Part shown: piece by piece, positions 25,341 to 32,766 of the stretch | Position numbering within the stretch: the stretch's first letter is position 1 | Layout: the number at the start of each line of letters is the position of its first letter | Source of the DNA: Gemmatimonadota bacterium | GTDB taxonomy: Bacteria; Gemmatimonadota; Gemmatimonadetes; Longimicrobiales; Gaopeijiaceae | Assembly: GCA_028873815.1 (NCBI GenBank) | Contig: JAPPNN010000057.1 | Location: forward strand, 1-38,163 | Direction of reading: 5' to 3' | Length of the DNA stretch: 38,163 nucleotides | Notes under the pieces: generated by a model | Databases searched by the model: none | What the model saw: the letters and a program-made list of their open reading frames with translations, nothing else | What the model was told of the DNA's origin: nothing | Translations under genes and position numbers: made by a program

Positions 25341-26129
25341 ATGTCATCCGATCTGCCCACACCCGTCCGCCGGTACGGCGACAAGGAAGTCAGGCGGCTC
25401 CTGCAGCGGGCCGCGGAACTCCAGAAGCAGGAATCGGTCCGTGAATACGCGGACGACGGGGGAGGTCTTACGCTGGCCGATCTCCAGGAAGTCGCCGCCG
25501 AAGCCGGGATCCACCCCAGGTACATTCAGCAGGCGGCGGCGGGCATCGACGGGTCCGGACCGTCAGGACTCGTGGCCAGGCTTGCGGGCACCGAGTTGAC
25601 GATCACCGTCGAGCGGGTCGTGCCCGGCGAACTGCTGGATGAAGGATTCGAGCAGGCGATCATGGAGATACAGCGGGCGTTTTCCGGCTCCGGGAACCCG
25701 TCGATGGTGGGCCGCACACTGATGTGGAAGTCCGATACGATGGACCACCAGAGTTCGTTGCAGGTCACGGTCTCATCGCGTCGCGGAGAGACCCGAATCC
25801 GCGCCGAGGAGCGGCTCCACGGGACCGCCGCGGCCGCGCACCTGGGGCTCGTTGTGGGCGCCGGCATGGGAGTCGGCCTGGGTGTCGGCTTCTCCGTCGG
25901 ACTGGCGGTTATCGGCTCCGCGCTCTTCGCCACGCTGTTCCCCGTCGGAGCCATCGGCGGGATCTACGCGGCGGTCCGTCACTGGATGAAGAAGTTCGGA
26001 ATCAAACGCCGCAGGGAGCTGGAACTGATGGCGGACCGGATTGCCGGATACGCGCGCACCGACGCGATCGAATCCGGAAGCTCCCTGCGGGCCGCGCTCG
26101 GTGCGGGCCCCGCCGAACTACCAGGATGA
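25341..26129 (+). CDS. Two-helix membrane protein of unknown function
   Basis: 262 residues from the ATG at 25341. No Shine-Dalgarno sequence is present; CACATT six bases upstream could be a -10 of a leaderless mRNA. The N-terminal 55 residues ([41 protein letters not shown]) look like a small helical domain seen at the start of many Gemmatimonadota membrane proteins. A beta-rich middle (about 75-165) is followed by two Gly-rich transmembrane segments ([24 protein letters not shown], and [14 protein letters not shown]), then a basic cytoplasmic tail ([18 protein letters not shown]). I do not recognise a function. The 3' end overlaps rpsN by 12 bases on the opposite strand. Confidence 0.75.
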   Translation: MSSDLPTPVRRYGDKEVRRLLQRAAELQKQESVREYADDGGGLTLADLQEVAAEAGIHPRYIQQAAAGIDGSGPSGLVARLAGTELTITVERVVPGELLDEGFEQAIMEIQRAFSGSGNPSMVGRTLMWKSDTMDHQSSLQVTVSSRRGETRIRAEERLHGTAAAAHLGLVVGAGMGVGLGVGFSVGLAVIGSALFATLFPVGAIGGIYAAVRHWMKKFGIKRRRELELMADRIAGYARTDAIESGSSLRAALGAGPAELPG

Positions 26130-26423
26130 CTTCCGGACCCCCGGAATCAAGCCGTGCAGCGACATGTCGCGAAACGCGATGCGGGAAATCCCGAACTTGC
26201 CGATGAAGCCGCGCGGCCTCCCCGTCATCTGGCAGCGGTTGCGGTAGCGTACCGCTGCGGAGTCGCGGGGCAGCGCCTGCAGGGCCGCCATCGCCTGTCG
26301 CTTTTCCTCGGGCGACGCGTCGGCGTCCTTCATGACCGCGGTCAGTTCACGCCGCTTCTCGGCGTACTTGGCCACCAGCTTCTCACGGCGGTCGTTCTTC
26401 TGCAGCTTGCCCTTCTTGGCCAT
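26118..26423 (-). CDS. rpsN: 30S ribosomal protein S14, zinc-free type
   Basis: 101 residues, the same length as E. coli S14. The start [17 protein letters not shown], the middle [36 protein letters not shown] and the end [10 protein letters not shown] are diagnostic. The CxxC...CxxC zinc-binding motif of the short C+ form is absent. S14 binds 16S rRNA in the head of the small subunit. It is not within the usual spc ribosomal operon here but stands alone among rpmE, rpmG and rpmB a few kb away. Its 3' end overlaps the convergent membrane-protein gene by 12 bases. Confidence 0.97.
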   Translation of the reverse strand: MAKKGKLQKNDRREKLVAKYAEKRRELTAVMKDADASPEEKRQAMAALQALPRDSAAVRYRNRCQMTGRPRGFIGKFGISRIAFRDMSLHGLIPGVRKSSW

Positions 26424-26509
26424 CGACGGTTTCTCGAAGGTTGACGTTCAAGCGTGGCAGCGCGGACACGCCGCCCAGCCTTTAAAGCTCGTGAAACAGG
26501 AAGGGGAAA

Positions 26510-27103
26510 TCAAGGTCCGTGCGGCCGATGGGCCACTACCCGCGAGCGGTCCGTCTCCAGATACGGCCCACCGATGAGGTCCACGCAGTCGGGCACCGCG
26601 GCGAACACGGCATCCAGACACTCGCGGACGGCCTTCGGAGAACCCGGCAGGTTGATGATCAGGGCCGACCCTCGCACGCCGGCGGTCTGGCGCGACAGGA
26701 TCGCGGTCGGGACATGAGGGCGCGAAACGGCGCGCATGGCCTCGCCGAAGCCGGCCAGTTCCTTCTCCAGCACCGCCGCGGTGGCCTCGGGCGTGACGTC
26801 CCGGGGAGCGGGCCCGGTACCCCCCGTCGTGATCACGAGGCAGCACCCCACGTCGTCCACGAGTTCCACCAGCGTGGCCCCGATCAGGTCACGCTCGTCG
26901 GGAATGACCCGCACCTCGGCCCGCCAGGACGTCACCAGCACCTCCGCCAGGTACTCCTGCACCGCGGGCCCGCCCCGGTCCGCGTATTCGCCACTGGACG
27001 CGCGGTCCGAGACCGCGACGATCCCGATCCGCACCGGTGTCGTCGCGGAACCGTCCCCGCCCGGTCTCGCAGCGGTGTCCCGTACTCCCTCCTGGCTGGC
27101 CAT
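26510..27103 (-). CDS. MogA/MoaB-family molybdenum cofactor protein
   Basis: 197 residues from the ATG at 27103. The MoCF-binding fold is clear: VRIGIVAVSDRASSGEYADR, LVITTGGTGPAPRDVTPEAT, SRQTAGVRGSALIINLPGSP and KAVRECLDAVFAAVPDCVDLI. MogA adenylates molybdopterin before molybdenum insertion; MoaB is the related form in many bacteria, and the choice between the two cannot be made by eye. No other cofactor genes are in the window. There is no Shine-Dalgarno sequence; instead a good -35/-10 pair places the transcription start on the A of the ATG, so the mRNA is probably leaderless. The gene is divergent from the mazG-like gene. Confidence 0.88.
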   Translation of the reverse strand: MASQEGVRDTAARPGGDGSATTPVRIGIVAVSDRASSGEYADRGGPAVQEYLAEVLVTSWRAEVRVIPDERDLIGATLVELVDDVGCCLVITTGGTGPAPRDVTPEATAAVLEKELAGFGEAMRAVSRPHVPTAILSRQTAGVRGSALIINLPGSPKAVRECLDAVFAAVPDCVDLIGGPYLETDRSRVVAHRPHGP

Positions 27104-27110
27104 GTTCGAC

Positions 27111-27139
27111 AATATGCGGCGTTTGTGGCATTTTTTCAC
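27111..27139 (-). promoter_or_regulatory. Promoter for a leaderless mogA/moaB mRNA
   Basis: On the minus strand GTGAAA (27139-27134) and CATATT (27116-27111) are 17 bases apart. Seven bases separate the -10 from the ATG at 27103, so transcription should begin at the start codon. Confidence 0.5.
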
Positions 27140-27183
27140 GGCGCGGGCGGAACCGCCGCCCGGCAGACACGGACGCGATTCCC

Positions 27184-27573
27184 ATGACCGACAACCCCTT
27201 GCGGGATGCCGCCAGCCAGAAGCTCCCGGCAAGTTACGGCGGACTCCGCACGCTGCAGACCGAGTTCAGGCGCTACCAGGAGGACGCCTTCCCCGAGCGC
27301 CCGCCCCGGTTCTTCGCCCTGGAACTGGCCGGCGAAACCGGCGAACTGGCCAACCTCGAAAAGAAAGTGTGGAAGGGACGCGAGGTTGCGGACGCCGCCT
27401 TTGACGACGAGGCCGCGGATGTGTGCATCGCGCTGCTGAATTTCGCCAACAGCCGGGCGATCGACCTGGCGGCGGTCGTCGAACGCAAGATGCGGATCAT
27501 CGACAACAAACGACTGGCCGAGCCGGAGACCGCCAGCGCACCGGAGACCGCCGGCGCAGCGGATTGCATATGA
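27184..27573 (+). CDS. MazG-like nucleotide pyrophosphohydrolase
   Basis: 129 residues from the ATG at 27184. The all-alpha MazG pattern is visible: LQTEFRRYQEDAFPE, then LELAGETGELANLEKKVWKG (ExxE) and FDDEAADVCIALLNFANS (ExxD), the acidic residues that hold Mg2+. MazG-type enzymes split NTPs to NMP and pyrophosphate. The last 20 residues are an Ala/Glu-rich tail. The stop overlaps the start of folE2 (ATGA), so the two proteins are made together. This suggests action on a pterin triphosphate, the product of FolE2, but ordinary nucleotide house-cleaning is also possible. No clear ribosome-binding site precedes the start. Confidence 0.8.
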   Translation: MTDNPLRDAASQKLPASYGGLRTLQTEFRRYQEDAFPERPPRFFALELAGETGELANLEKKVWKGREVADAAFDDEAADVCIALLNFANSRAIDLAAVVERKMRIIDNKRLAEPETASAPETAGAADCI

Positions 27574-28364
27574 CCAGAACGTTTCAGACGGCCGCGCTCG
27601 CCGACGTGCAGGCCACAAGGGACGGACGAGAGGTTCCCATCGCCAAGGTGGGCGTCCAGAACATCCGCTTCCCCATCGCCGTGAAGGACCGGCGCAAGAC
27701 CGCACAGCACACGGTCGGGAGCGTCGACATGTCGGTGGACCTCCCCTCCCACTTCAAGGGGACTCACATGAGCCGGTTCATGGAGATCCTCAACTCGTAC
27801 GACGGCGAGATCTCGGTCGAGTCGCTCCCGGCCATCCTGCGCACCATGCGCGAGCGCCTGAACGCCCAGACCGCGCACCTGCGGATATCCTTCCCGTACT
27901 TCATGGAGAAGCGGGCACCGGTCACGGGTGCCACCGGACTCCTGTCCTACGACTGCGCCTTCGACGCTTCGAGCGGCCCGCAAGAGGACTTCGTGCTGAC
28001 GGTCAAGGTTCCGGTGACCACGCTCTGTCCCTGCTCCCGAGAGATCAGCGCGCGCGGCGCCCACAATCAGCGCGGCATCGTCACGGTGCAGACGCGGTTC
28101 GACGACGAACTGTGGATCGAGGACCTCGTGGAGCTGATCGACGATTCGGCCTCATGCGATCTCTACCCCGTGCTCAAGCGGTCGGACGAGAAGTGGGTGA
28201 CCGAGCGGGCCTACGACAATCCGCGCTTCGTGGAGGACCTGGTGCGGGAGATCACGCTGCGCCTGCGCACCATGAGTCGGGTGACCTGGTTCAGGGTGCA
28301 CGTGGTCAACCTCGAGTCGATCCACGAGCACGACGCGTACGCCCAGGTCGAAGAGGGACTCTGA
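27570..28364 (+). CDS. folE2: GTP cyclohydrolase IB (FolE2)
   Basis: 264 residues; the ATG at 27570 overlaps the mazG-like stop by four bases. Family signatures are present: VGVQNIRFPI, HTVGSVDMSVDLPSHFKGTHMSRF, VTTLCPCSREIS (the conserved Cys region, 149-160), GAHNQRG (163-169), and HEHDAYAQ at the end. FolE2 turns GTP into 7,8-dihydroneopterin triphosphate, the first step to folate (and to queuosine-type compounds), and unlike FolE does not depend on zinc. Position after a MazG-like pyrophosphohydrolase fits the second step of folate synthesis. It converges with the VOC gene 12 bases later. Confidence 0.96.
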   Translation: MTRTFQTAALADVQATRDGREVPIAKVGVQNIRFPIAVKDRRKTAQHTVGSVDMSVDLPSHFKGTHMSRFMEILNSYDGEISVESLPAILRTMRERLNAQTAHLRISFPYFMEKRAPVTGATGLLSYDCAFDASSGPQEDFVLTVKVPVTTLCPCSREISARGAHNQRGIVTVQTRFDDELWIEDLVELIDDSASCDLYPVLKRSDEKWVTERAYDNPRFVEDLVREITLRLRTMSRVTWFRVHVVNLESIHEHDAYAQVEEGL

Positions 28365-28376
28365 GGCGGGGACGCG

Positions 28377-29045
28377 TCAGAGCGTGACCCGGTCGCCGGC
28401 GGGCGTCTCCAGCAAGGCGACCAGCGCCGCCTGCCCCGCGGTCACCGCGAGCTCGACGCCGAGCTGACGCAGGTCGCGCCGCACCGCCTTCGGATCGGGA
28501 TGGCGCCCGTGCAGCCCGACGAGACGGACGCTGCGGTCGGGAAGGTCGGCGCAGGGATGGGGGGTATCGCCCCAGTCGATGAAGAAGGGGACGATGCCGT
28601 GCCGCGAAGGCGGGTCCCCGGGCATCGAGAGCGTCCAGGCGATGCGTTCGCCGTCGGGCCTCGCGCGGGACATGGACCGCACCGCGCCAAGGAGGTGGCC
28701 GCCCGGCCCGGCGGCCAGCGCGGAAAGGTCGTCGCAGCGCGCCGCCCAGGTGACCAGCGCCGGAAGCGGGGCCGGGCCGCGGGCAAGCCACAGGCCGCCG
28801 GGCGGCGCGGGCTGTTCCGGGTCGGGACCCACGACCTCCAGATACACGCGGTCTGCGATGCGCAGCAGGAAGTTGCGTGTTCCGAGTCCAGGGTGGCTGC
28901 CGCCGGGCGTCAGGCGTACGTCGAGGCGCGCCTCGATGTCACGCACTCCGGATGCGAGATCCGGAACCGCGTAGACGAGGTGGTCGGTCCCCGGGGGCGC
29001 CTGATGATCCTCCAACCGCTGCTCGCCTTCGGCTGACGTTGGCAC
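28377..29045 (-). CDS. VOC/glyoxalase-like domain protein
   Basis: 222 residues from a GTG at 29045; the start is not well supported by a ribosome-binding site. The N-terminus reads as a glyoxalase-like (Glyoxalase_3) domain: TDHLVYAVPDLASGVRDIEARL, TPGGSHPGLGTRNFLLRI and YLEVVGPDPEQP. The second half (IVPFFIDWGDTPHPCADLP, LVGLHGRHPDP, ALLETPAGDRVTL) follows the same family. Typical VOC proteins bind a metal through His/Glu side chains (HLVY and YLEVVG here). The substrate is unknown. It lies between folE2 and rpmE without an obvious link to either. Confidence 0.85.
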   Translation of the reverse strand: MPTSAEGEQRLEDHQAPPGTDHLVYAVPDLASGVRDIEARLDVRLTPGGSHPGLGTRNFLLRIADRVYLEVVGPDPEQPAPPGGLWLARGPAPLPALVTWAARCDDLSALAAGPGGHLLGAVRSMSRARPDGERIAWTLSMPGDPPSRHGIVPFFIDWGDTPHPCADLPDRSVRLVGLHGRHPDPKAVRRDLRQLGVELAVTAGQAALVALLETPAGDRVTL

Positions 29046-29060
29046 CGGCTGCAGACCGGG

Positions 29061-29312
29061 TTAGCCTCCCTTTTTCTCGTACCGGCGCTGGAAGCGCTCT
29101 ACCCGCCCCGCGCTGTCCAGGAGCCGCTGCGTACCCGTGTAGAACGGGTGCGACGACGACGAGACCTCAAGGGTGACGAGCGGGTATTCCTTCCCGTCCT
29201 CCCACTCGATGGTCCGCTTGGTGGCCACAGTGGAGCGGGTGAGGAAGGAGTAGCCCGTCGAGACGTCCTGGAAGACGACGGGCCGATAGCTGGGATGAAT
29301 GTCTTTCTTCAC
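29061..29312 (-). CDS. rpmE2: 50S ribosomal protein L31, type B
   Basis: 83 residues from a GTG at 29312. [46 protein letters not shown] and RVERFQRRY are diagnostic for L31 type B. The Cys residues of zinc-binding L31 are missing. Type B L31 replaces the zinc form under zinc shortage in several bacteria, but in some phyla it is the only L31. It is divergent from rpmG-rpmB. Confidence 0.97.
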   Translation of the reverse strand: MKKDIHPSYRPVVFQDVSTGYSFLTRSTVATKRTIEWEDGKEYPLVTLEVSSSSHPFYTGTQRLLDSAGRVERFQRRYEKKGG

Positions 29313-29437
29313 GACTTGCGTTTCCGGGGCTGGTGCGTCGGTTTTCCGGGCCGGTGCGCCGGTCCGGGTGTCGAGTGACCACCGCTTGGTGTACAGACCT
29401 TAACATTACCCAGTCTGGACGATTTCGGTCAACGGGC

Positions 29438-29443
29438 TATCTT
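29438..29443 (+). promoter_or_regulatory. -10-like TATCTT upstream of rpmG
   Basis: TATCTT in the context GGGCTATCTT, 30 bases before the rpmG start; the same GGCTATCTT occurs at the tRNA-Ala promoter. No good -35 at 17 bases. Confidence 0.35.
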
Positions 29444-29473
29444 ATTGGTCGGTCGGTTCGACAAGGAGAGATC

Positions 29474-29644
29474 ATGGCGAAGAAGTCGGGCAAGGGACCG
29501 CGAGTGATGGTCAAGATGTCCAGCACGGAAAGTCCCTATCGCTTCACCACCACGAAGAACAAGCGAAACAACCCCCAGCGTCTGGAACTCAGGCGCTACG
29601 ACCCGGTGCTGCGGCGCCACGTCCTGTTCCGGGAAGAAAAATAG
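29474..29644 (+). CDS. rpmG: 50S ribosomal protein L33, zinc-free type
   Basis: 56 residues; the ATG at 29474 has AAGGAGAG just upstream. [36 protein letters not shown] and [16 protein letters not shown] match L33 of the E. coli (cysteine-free) type. The protein sits near the E-site of the large subunit. rpmB follows 28 bases later with its own GGAGG, so the two form an operon. Confidence 0.97.
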   Translation: MAKKSGKGPRVMVKMSSTESPYRFTTTKNKRNNPQRLELRRYDPVLRRHVLFREEK

Positions 29645-29672
29645 GCGTTCGGGGTACAAACGGAGGATCACG

Positions 29673-29912
29673 ATGTCCCGCAAGTGCGACATCACCGGGA
29701 AGCGGCCCTTGACCGGGTACAACGTCTCCCACGCTCACAACAAGACCAAGAAGCGGCAGCTGCCGAACCTGCAGACGAAGCGAATCTTCGTCCCCGAGCT
29801 GAACAGGTCGGTCCGGATCAAGGTCTCCACTTCCGCCCTTCGGTCGATCGACAAGATGGGGTTGGCGGCATTCCTACGGAAGAACGGGCTCTCGCTCAGC
29901 GACGTAACCTGA
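29673..29912 (+). CDS. rpmB: 50S ribosomal protein L28
   Basis: 79 residues; ACGGAGGATC precedes the ATG. MSRKCDITGKRPLTGYNVSH, NKTKKRQLPNL and VRIKVSTSALRSIDKMGL match L28 and the length equals that of E. coli. Only one Cys is left of the possible zinc ligands, so this is the zinc-free form. It is in one operon with rpmG. The downstream outer-membrane gene begins where this one stops. Confidence 0.97.
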   Translation: MSRKCDITGKRPLTGYNVSHAHNKTKKRQLPNLQTKRIFVPELNRSVRIKVSTSALRSIDKMGLAAFLRKNGLSLSDVT

Positions 29913-32023
29913 CAGCCCGCGGCAGCGATCCGCGCTGCCACCGCCGTGCGCGCGGTCAGTCAGCACGGTCTCGCCAAATCGCCGCCCTCCTGTGCGTCTT
30001 CGCGGTTGCCCCTCTCGCATTCGCACGGGATTCCGCATTCGCGCAGGATTCCGCATTCGACACCCCCGCGGTCCTCACACTCGTGCGTCAGGCGCGCGAA
30101 CTGCGGGAGACCCCGCCCCCGCCAACCGCATCGGTGTCCTACAAGGCGCGGGCCGAGGGACATGTCTATTTCTACCTGGACCGTGACGACGGCGGCGAAC
30201 CCGTCCCCATGCGGGTCGATCAGGTGGCGGTGGACCTCTTCCGCAGTGGAGACGGACGGACACGCCAGGTCATCCGCGGGCTCCGGCGCCAGGAACTTCT
30301 GCCGATACAGGACTTCCGGTACTACATCGACCGCCTTACCGCGGTCCAGAACGGGTTTGGCGACCGCATCGCGATCGGCGAAGGGCGCGATGTGCGCGAC
30401 GTGCCCCACCCTCTCGGCAGCGAGGGCGAGGGCACCTATCACTATCGCATCGTCGACTCCTTGACGGTCAGCGCCCCCACGCTGCCGGGGCCGATCAAGG
30501 TGTACGAACTCGAAGTGCACCCGCGCGACGAGGGGGTGCCGGCGCTCATCGGGAGTGTATTCGTCGAGGCGGATACCGGGGCGCTCGTACGGATGCTGTT
30601 CACCTTCACGCCGGCCTCCTATGTGGATCCCCGCAGCGACCGGATCACGGTCCGGCTGGAGCACGCGCTCTGGGAGGAGACGCTGTGGCTCCCCTATCGG
30701 CAGGTCGTCGAGGTCCGCCGCGAGATCCCGCAACTCGACCTCCCGGTGGGTTCGGTGATCCGGGCGACGCTGGAGGTGACGAGCTACGAGTTCGATCCGG
30801 TGATGGAGCCGGGGTTCTTCCGGGGACCCCGCGTGACGATGGTGCCCTACGGGGCGGCGGACTCGACCGAGTTCCGCGCGGGGCTGATGGACCGCATGGC
30901 GGAGGAAGGGCTGTCGCCCGTGAGCATGGCCCGGATCGAAGCCGAGGTGCGGCGCCAGGCACGGACACGCCTGGTCAGCGGACTGCCGCGCCTGCGGGTT
31001 CATGCAGACGCTGTCTCCTCGGTCCTCCGGGCCAACCGCGCGGAAGGCGTGCACTTGGGGCTGGGGACCTCGTTTGCCCCGCGTGACAGGTTCAGGCTGG
31101 TAGCACTCGCCGGATACCAGTCGGCCACCGGCACACTCTCGGGCACGCTGCGTGGCCGCCTGACCACCGAAGACGGCTTGACCACGACCACATTCGATCT
31201 CTACGGCAGACAGCTGCGGGACGCGGGTCCCCGCACGGCGGCCTCCGGAGCCGTCAACACGCTCTCCACATTGCTGCGTGGGGTCGACTACACCGACCCC
31301 TACTTCGCCTCCGGGATCCGACTGGGTGTCGACCGCGAGGTCGGCGACGGCGCCTCGATCACCATCGGCGGCAGGGTGGAGGAACTGAGCGGAGCCACCG
31401 CCCTATGGACGCGGGGGCCGGGGTCGAGCGCGGACCAGCGTCCGCTGCGTCCCGTCGGCGAGGGCGTCTTCGTCGGAACCGACGGCGCGCTGAGGTACAG
31501 ATGGGCCGGGGTGCCGACGTGGGGAGCCGAAGCAGCCGCTGTCGCCACCCTCGGTCGCTGGGATGGCGGCGGCAATCTGACGCTGCTGGCGCGGCTGGAC
31601 GCCAGGTTCGCTGCCCGGGACCTCTCGCGGCGAGTGAACCTGAAGGCGGAAGCCGGCAGGACATGGGGGGCCTTGCCGCAACAAATGCTGTTCTTCGTCG
31701 GTGGCCGCGGCACGTTGCCGGGCCACGGCTTCCGCGCATTCGGGGGACGCCGCTTCGTCCTGGCAACCGGAGAAGCGGCGTTTGCCCTGGCCCCGGGATG
31801 GCTGACCGCAAGGCTGCTGGCGGGTGCCGGCGCGGTGGGCGTGACATCGGACGCGCTCCGGCAGGACTGGGGGGTCACGTCCACGGGCGGGCTGCGCGGA
31901 TACGCAGGTGTCGGCCTGAGCACGCTCTTCGACATTTTGCGAATCGATGGCGCGTGGGGACTGCCGGGCGGTAGCTTCGAAGTCATCCTATCGATCGATC
32001 CCAGGCTCCGGCCCTATCTTTGA
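29909..32023 (+). CDS. Putative outer-membrane beta-barrel protein, start codon unclear
   Basis: About 700 residues. A hydrophobic signal sequence (IAALLCVFAVAPLAFA) is in frame, but no ATG, GTG or TTG lies between the rpmB stop and it. A CTG at 29909 overlaps the rpmB stop; alternatively a one-base indel separates the frame from the GTG at 29946. The mature part begins with a beta-rich periplasmic region (VSYKARAEGHVYFYLDRDD, IKVYELEVHPRD, IGSVFVEADTGALVRM, LEHALWEETLWLPYRQVVEVR) followed by alternating strands (LAGYQSATGTLSGTLRGRL, LLARLDARFAARD, LPGHGFRAFGG) resembling the end of surface-antigen/ShlB-type barrels. It ends SFEVILSIDPRL. The function is unknown. Confidence 0.65.
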   Translation: MTARGSDPRCHRRARGQSARSRQIAALLCVFAVAPLAFARDSAFAQDSAFDTPAVLTLVRQARELRETPPPPTASVSYKARAEGHVYFYLDRDDGGEPVPMRVDQVAVDLFRSGDGRTRQVIRGLRRQELLPIQDFRYYIDRLTAVQNGFGDRIAIGEGRDVRDVPHPLGSEGEGTYHYRIVDSLTVSAPTLPGPIKVYELEVHPRDEGVPALIGSVFVEADTGALVRMLFTFTPASYVDPRSDRITVRLEHALWEETLWLPYRQVVEVRREIPQLDLPVGSVIRATLEVTSYEFDPVMEPGFFRGPRVTMVPYGAADSTEFRAGLMDRMAEEGLSPVSMARIEAEVRRQARTRLVSGLPRLRVHADAVSSVLRANRAEGVHLGLGTSFAPRDRFRLVALAGYQSATGTLSGTLRGRLTTEDGLTTTTFDLYGRQLRDAGPRTAASGAVNTLSTLLRGVDYTDPYFASGIRLGVDREVGDGASITIGGRVEELSGATALWTRGPGSSADQRPLRPVGEGVFVGTDGALRYRWAGVPTWGAEAAAVATLGRWDGGGNLTLLARLDARFAARDLSRRVNLKAEAGRTWGALPQQMLFFVGGRGTLPGHGFRAFGGRRFVLATGEAAFALAPGWLTARLLAGAGAVGVTSDALRQDWGVTSTGGLRGYAGVGLSTLFDILRIDGAWGLPGGSFEVILSIDPRLRPYL
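30017..30060. repeat. 18-bp tandem repeat at a signal-peptide cleavage site
   Basis: Two full copies (30017-30034, 30035-30052) and a partial third encode AFARDS-AFAQDS-AFD, duplicating the AFA cleavage motif in the outer-membrane protein. Confidence 0.8.
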
Positions 32024-32061
32024 CGGCCCGGGAGGCAAGGCCCGGCGAAACGGGAACGGCA

Positions 32062-32733
32062 ATGCGTCCATCCACCGACATGAGAGCATTCAGCCCCTTG
32101 CGGCTGGCGGTGACGCTCGCAGGCTCGATCATGCTCCCCGGAGACGCACTGGCGGGCCAGGACGCGGACGTGCATGACCTCAACATGGGGTCCGTCGTCA
32201 GGATCACCGGCGCGACCGTGCTCCGAGGGGGGCCCGCCTCGCCGCCTCGGCTACTCCCCGTGGTCATCGAAGGCAACGTCGTCGGCATGCGCGGCGACAC
32301 CCTGCTCTTCGAGACCGGCAACGAACCGGTGTACTGGATTCCCCTCGGCGAGCAGCCGCTGGTCGAGCGCCGCGCCGCCGTGCGCGACACGAAACGCTCG
32401 GTGCTCGTGATGTCCCTGGTCTCGGCCGCGGCTGGAGCCACGTTCGCCTGGGGATGGCACGATGAGTGCCGGGTCAACCAGGAGGCGCTGCAGGTAGGGC
32501 TGCAACTCACGACCTGTCCGGATGACAACTCCGCGGGAGAGGCCGTGTTGCGCGGGCTGGCGCTGGGCGCCGGAGCCGGCGTGGTGGCGGGCGTGGTGTT
32601 GGGCCGCTTCGTCAGGCGCCAGGGCTGGGTGCCGCTGAACCTGGACAGGATTCGGTTCCAGGCCATGCCGGGCACCTTCCGGGCTGGCGCCCATGGCCTG
32701 ACGATTCGCTGGGCGGTGGGGGGCCGCCCCTAG
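32062..32733 (+). CDS. Small exported/membrane protein with glycine-zipper helix
   Basis: 223 residues from the ATG at 32062; a TTG at 32020 overlapping the upstream stop is also in frame. A signal peptide (LRLAVTLAGSIMLPGDALAG) is followed by a beta-rich part (SVVRITGATVLRG, VVIEGNVVGMRGDTLLFETG, VYWIPLGEQPLVERR), then two short hydrophobic helices: SVLVMSLVSAAAGATFAWGW and, after a Cys-bearing loop, LALGAGAGVVAGVVLGRF, which is a GxxxG zipper. I do not recognise the family. It follows the outer-membrane protein directly and may be co-transcribed. Confidence 0.65.
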   Translation: MRPSTDMRAFSPLRLAVTLAGSIMLPGDALAGQDADVHDLNMGSVVRITGATVLRGGPASPPRLLPVVIEGNVVGMRGDTLLFETGNEPVYWIPLGEQPLVERRAAVRDTKRSVLVMSLVSAAAGATFAWGWHDECRVNQEALQVGLQLTTCPDDNSAGEAVLRGLALGAGAGVVAGVVLGRFVRRQGWVPLNLDRIRFQAMPGTFRAGAHGLTIRWAVGGRP

Positions 32734-32766
32734 CGGCCGGCGATCCCAGGTGGCCGGCGGGCCCTC

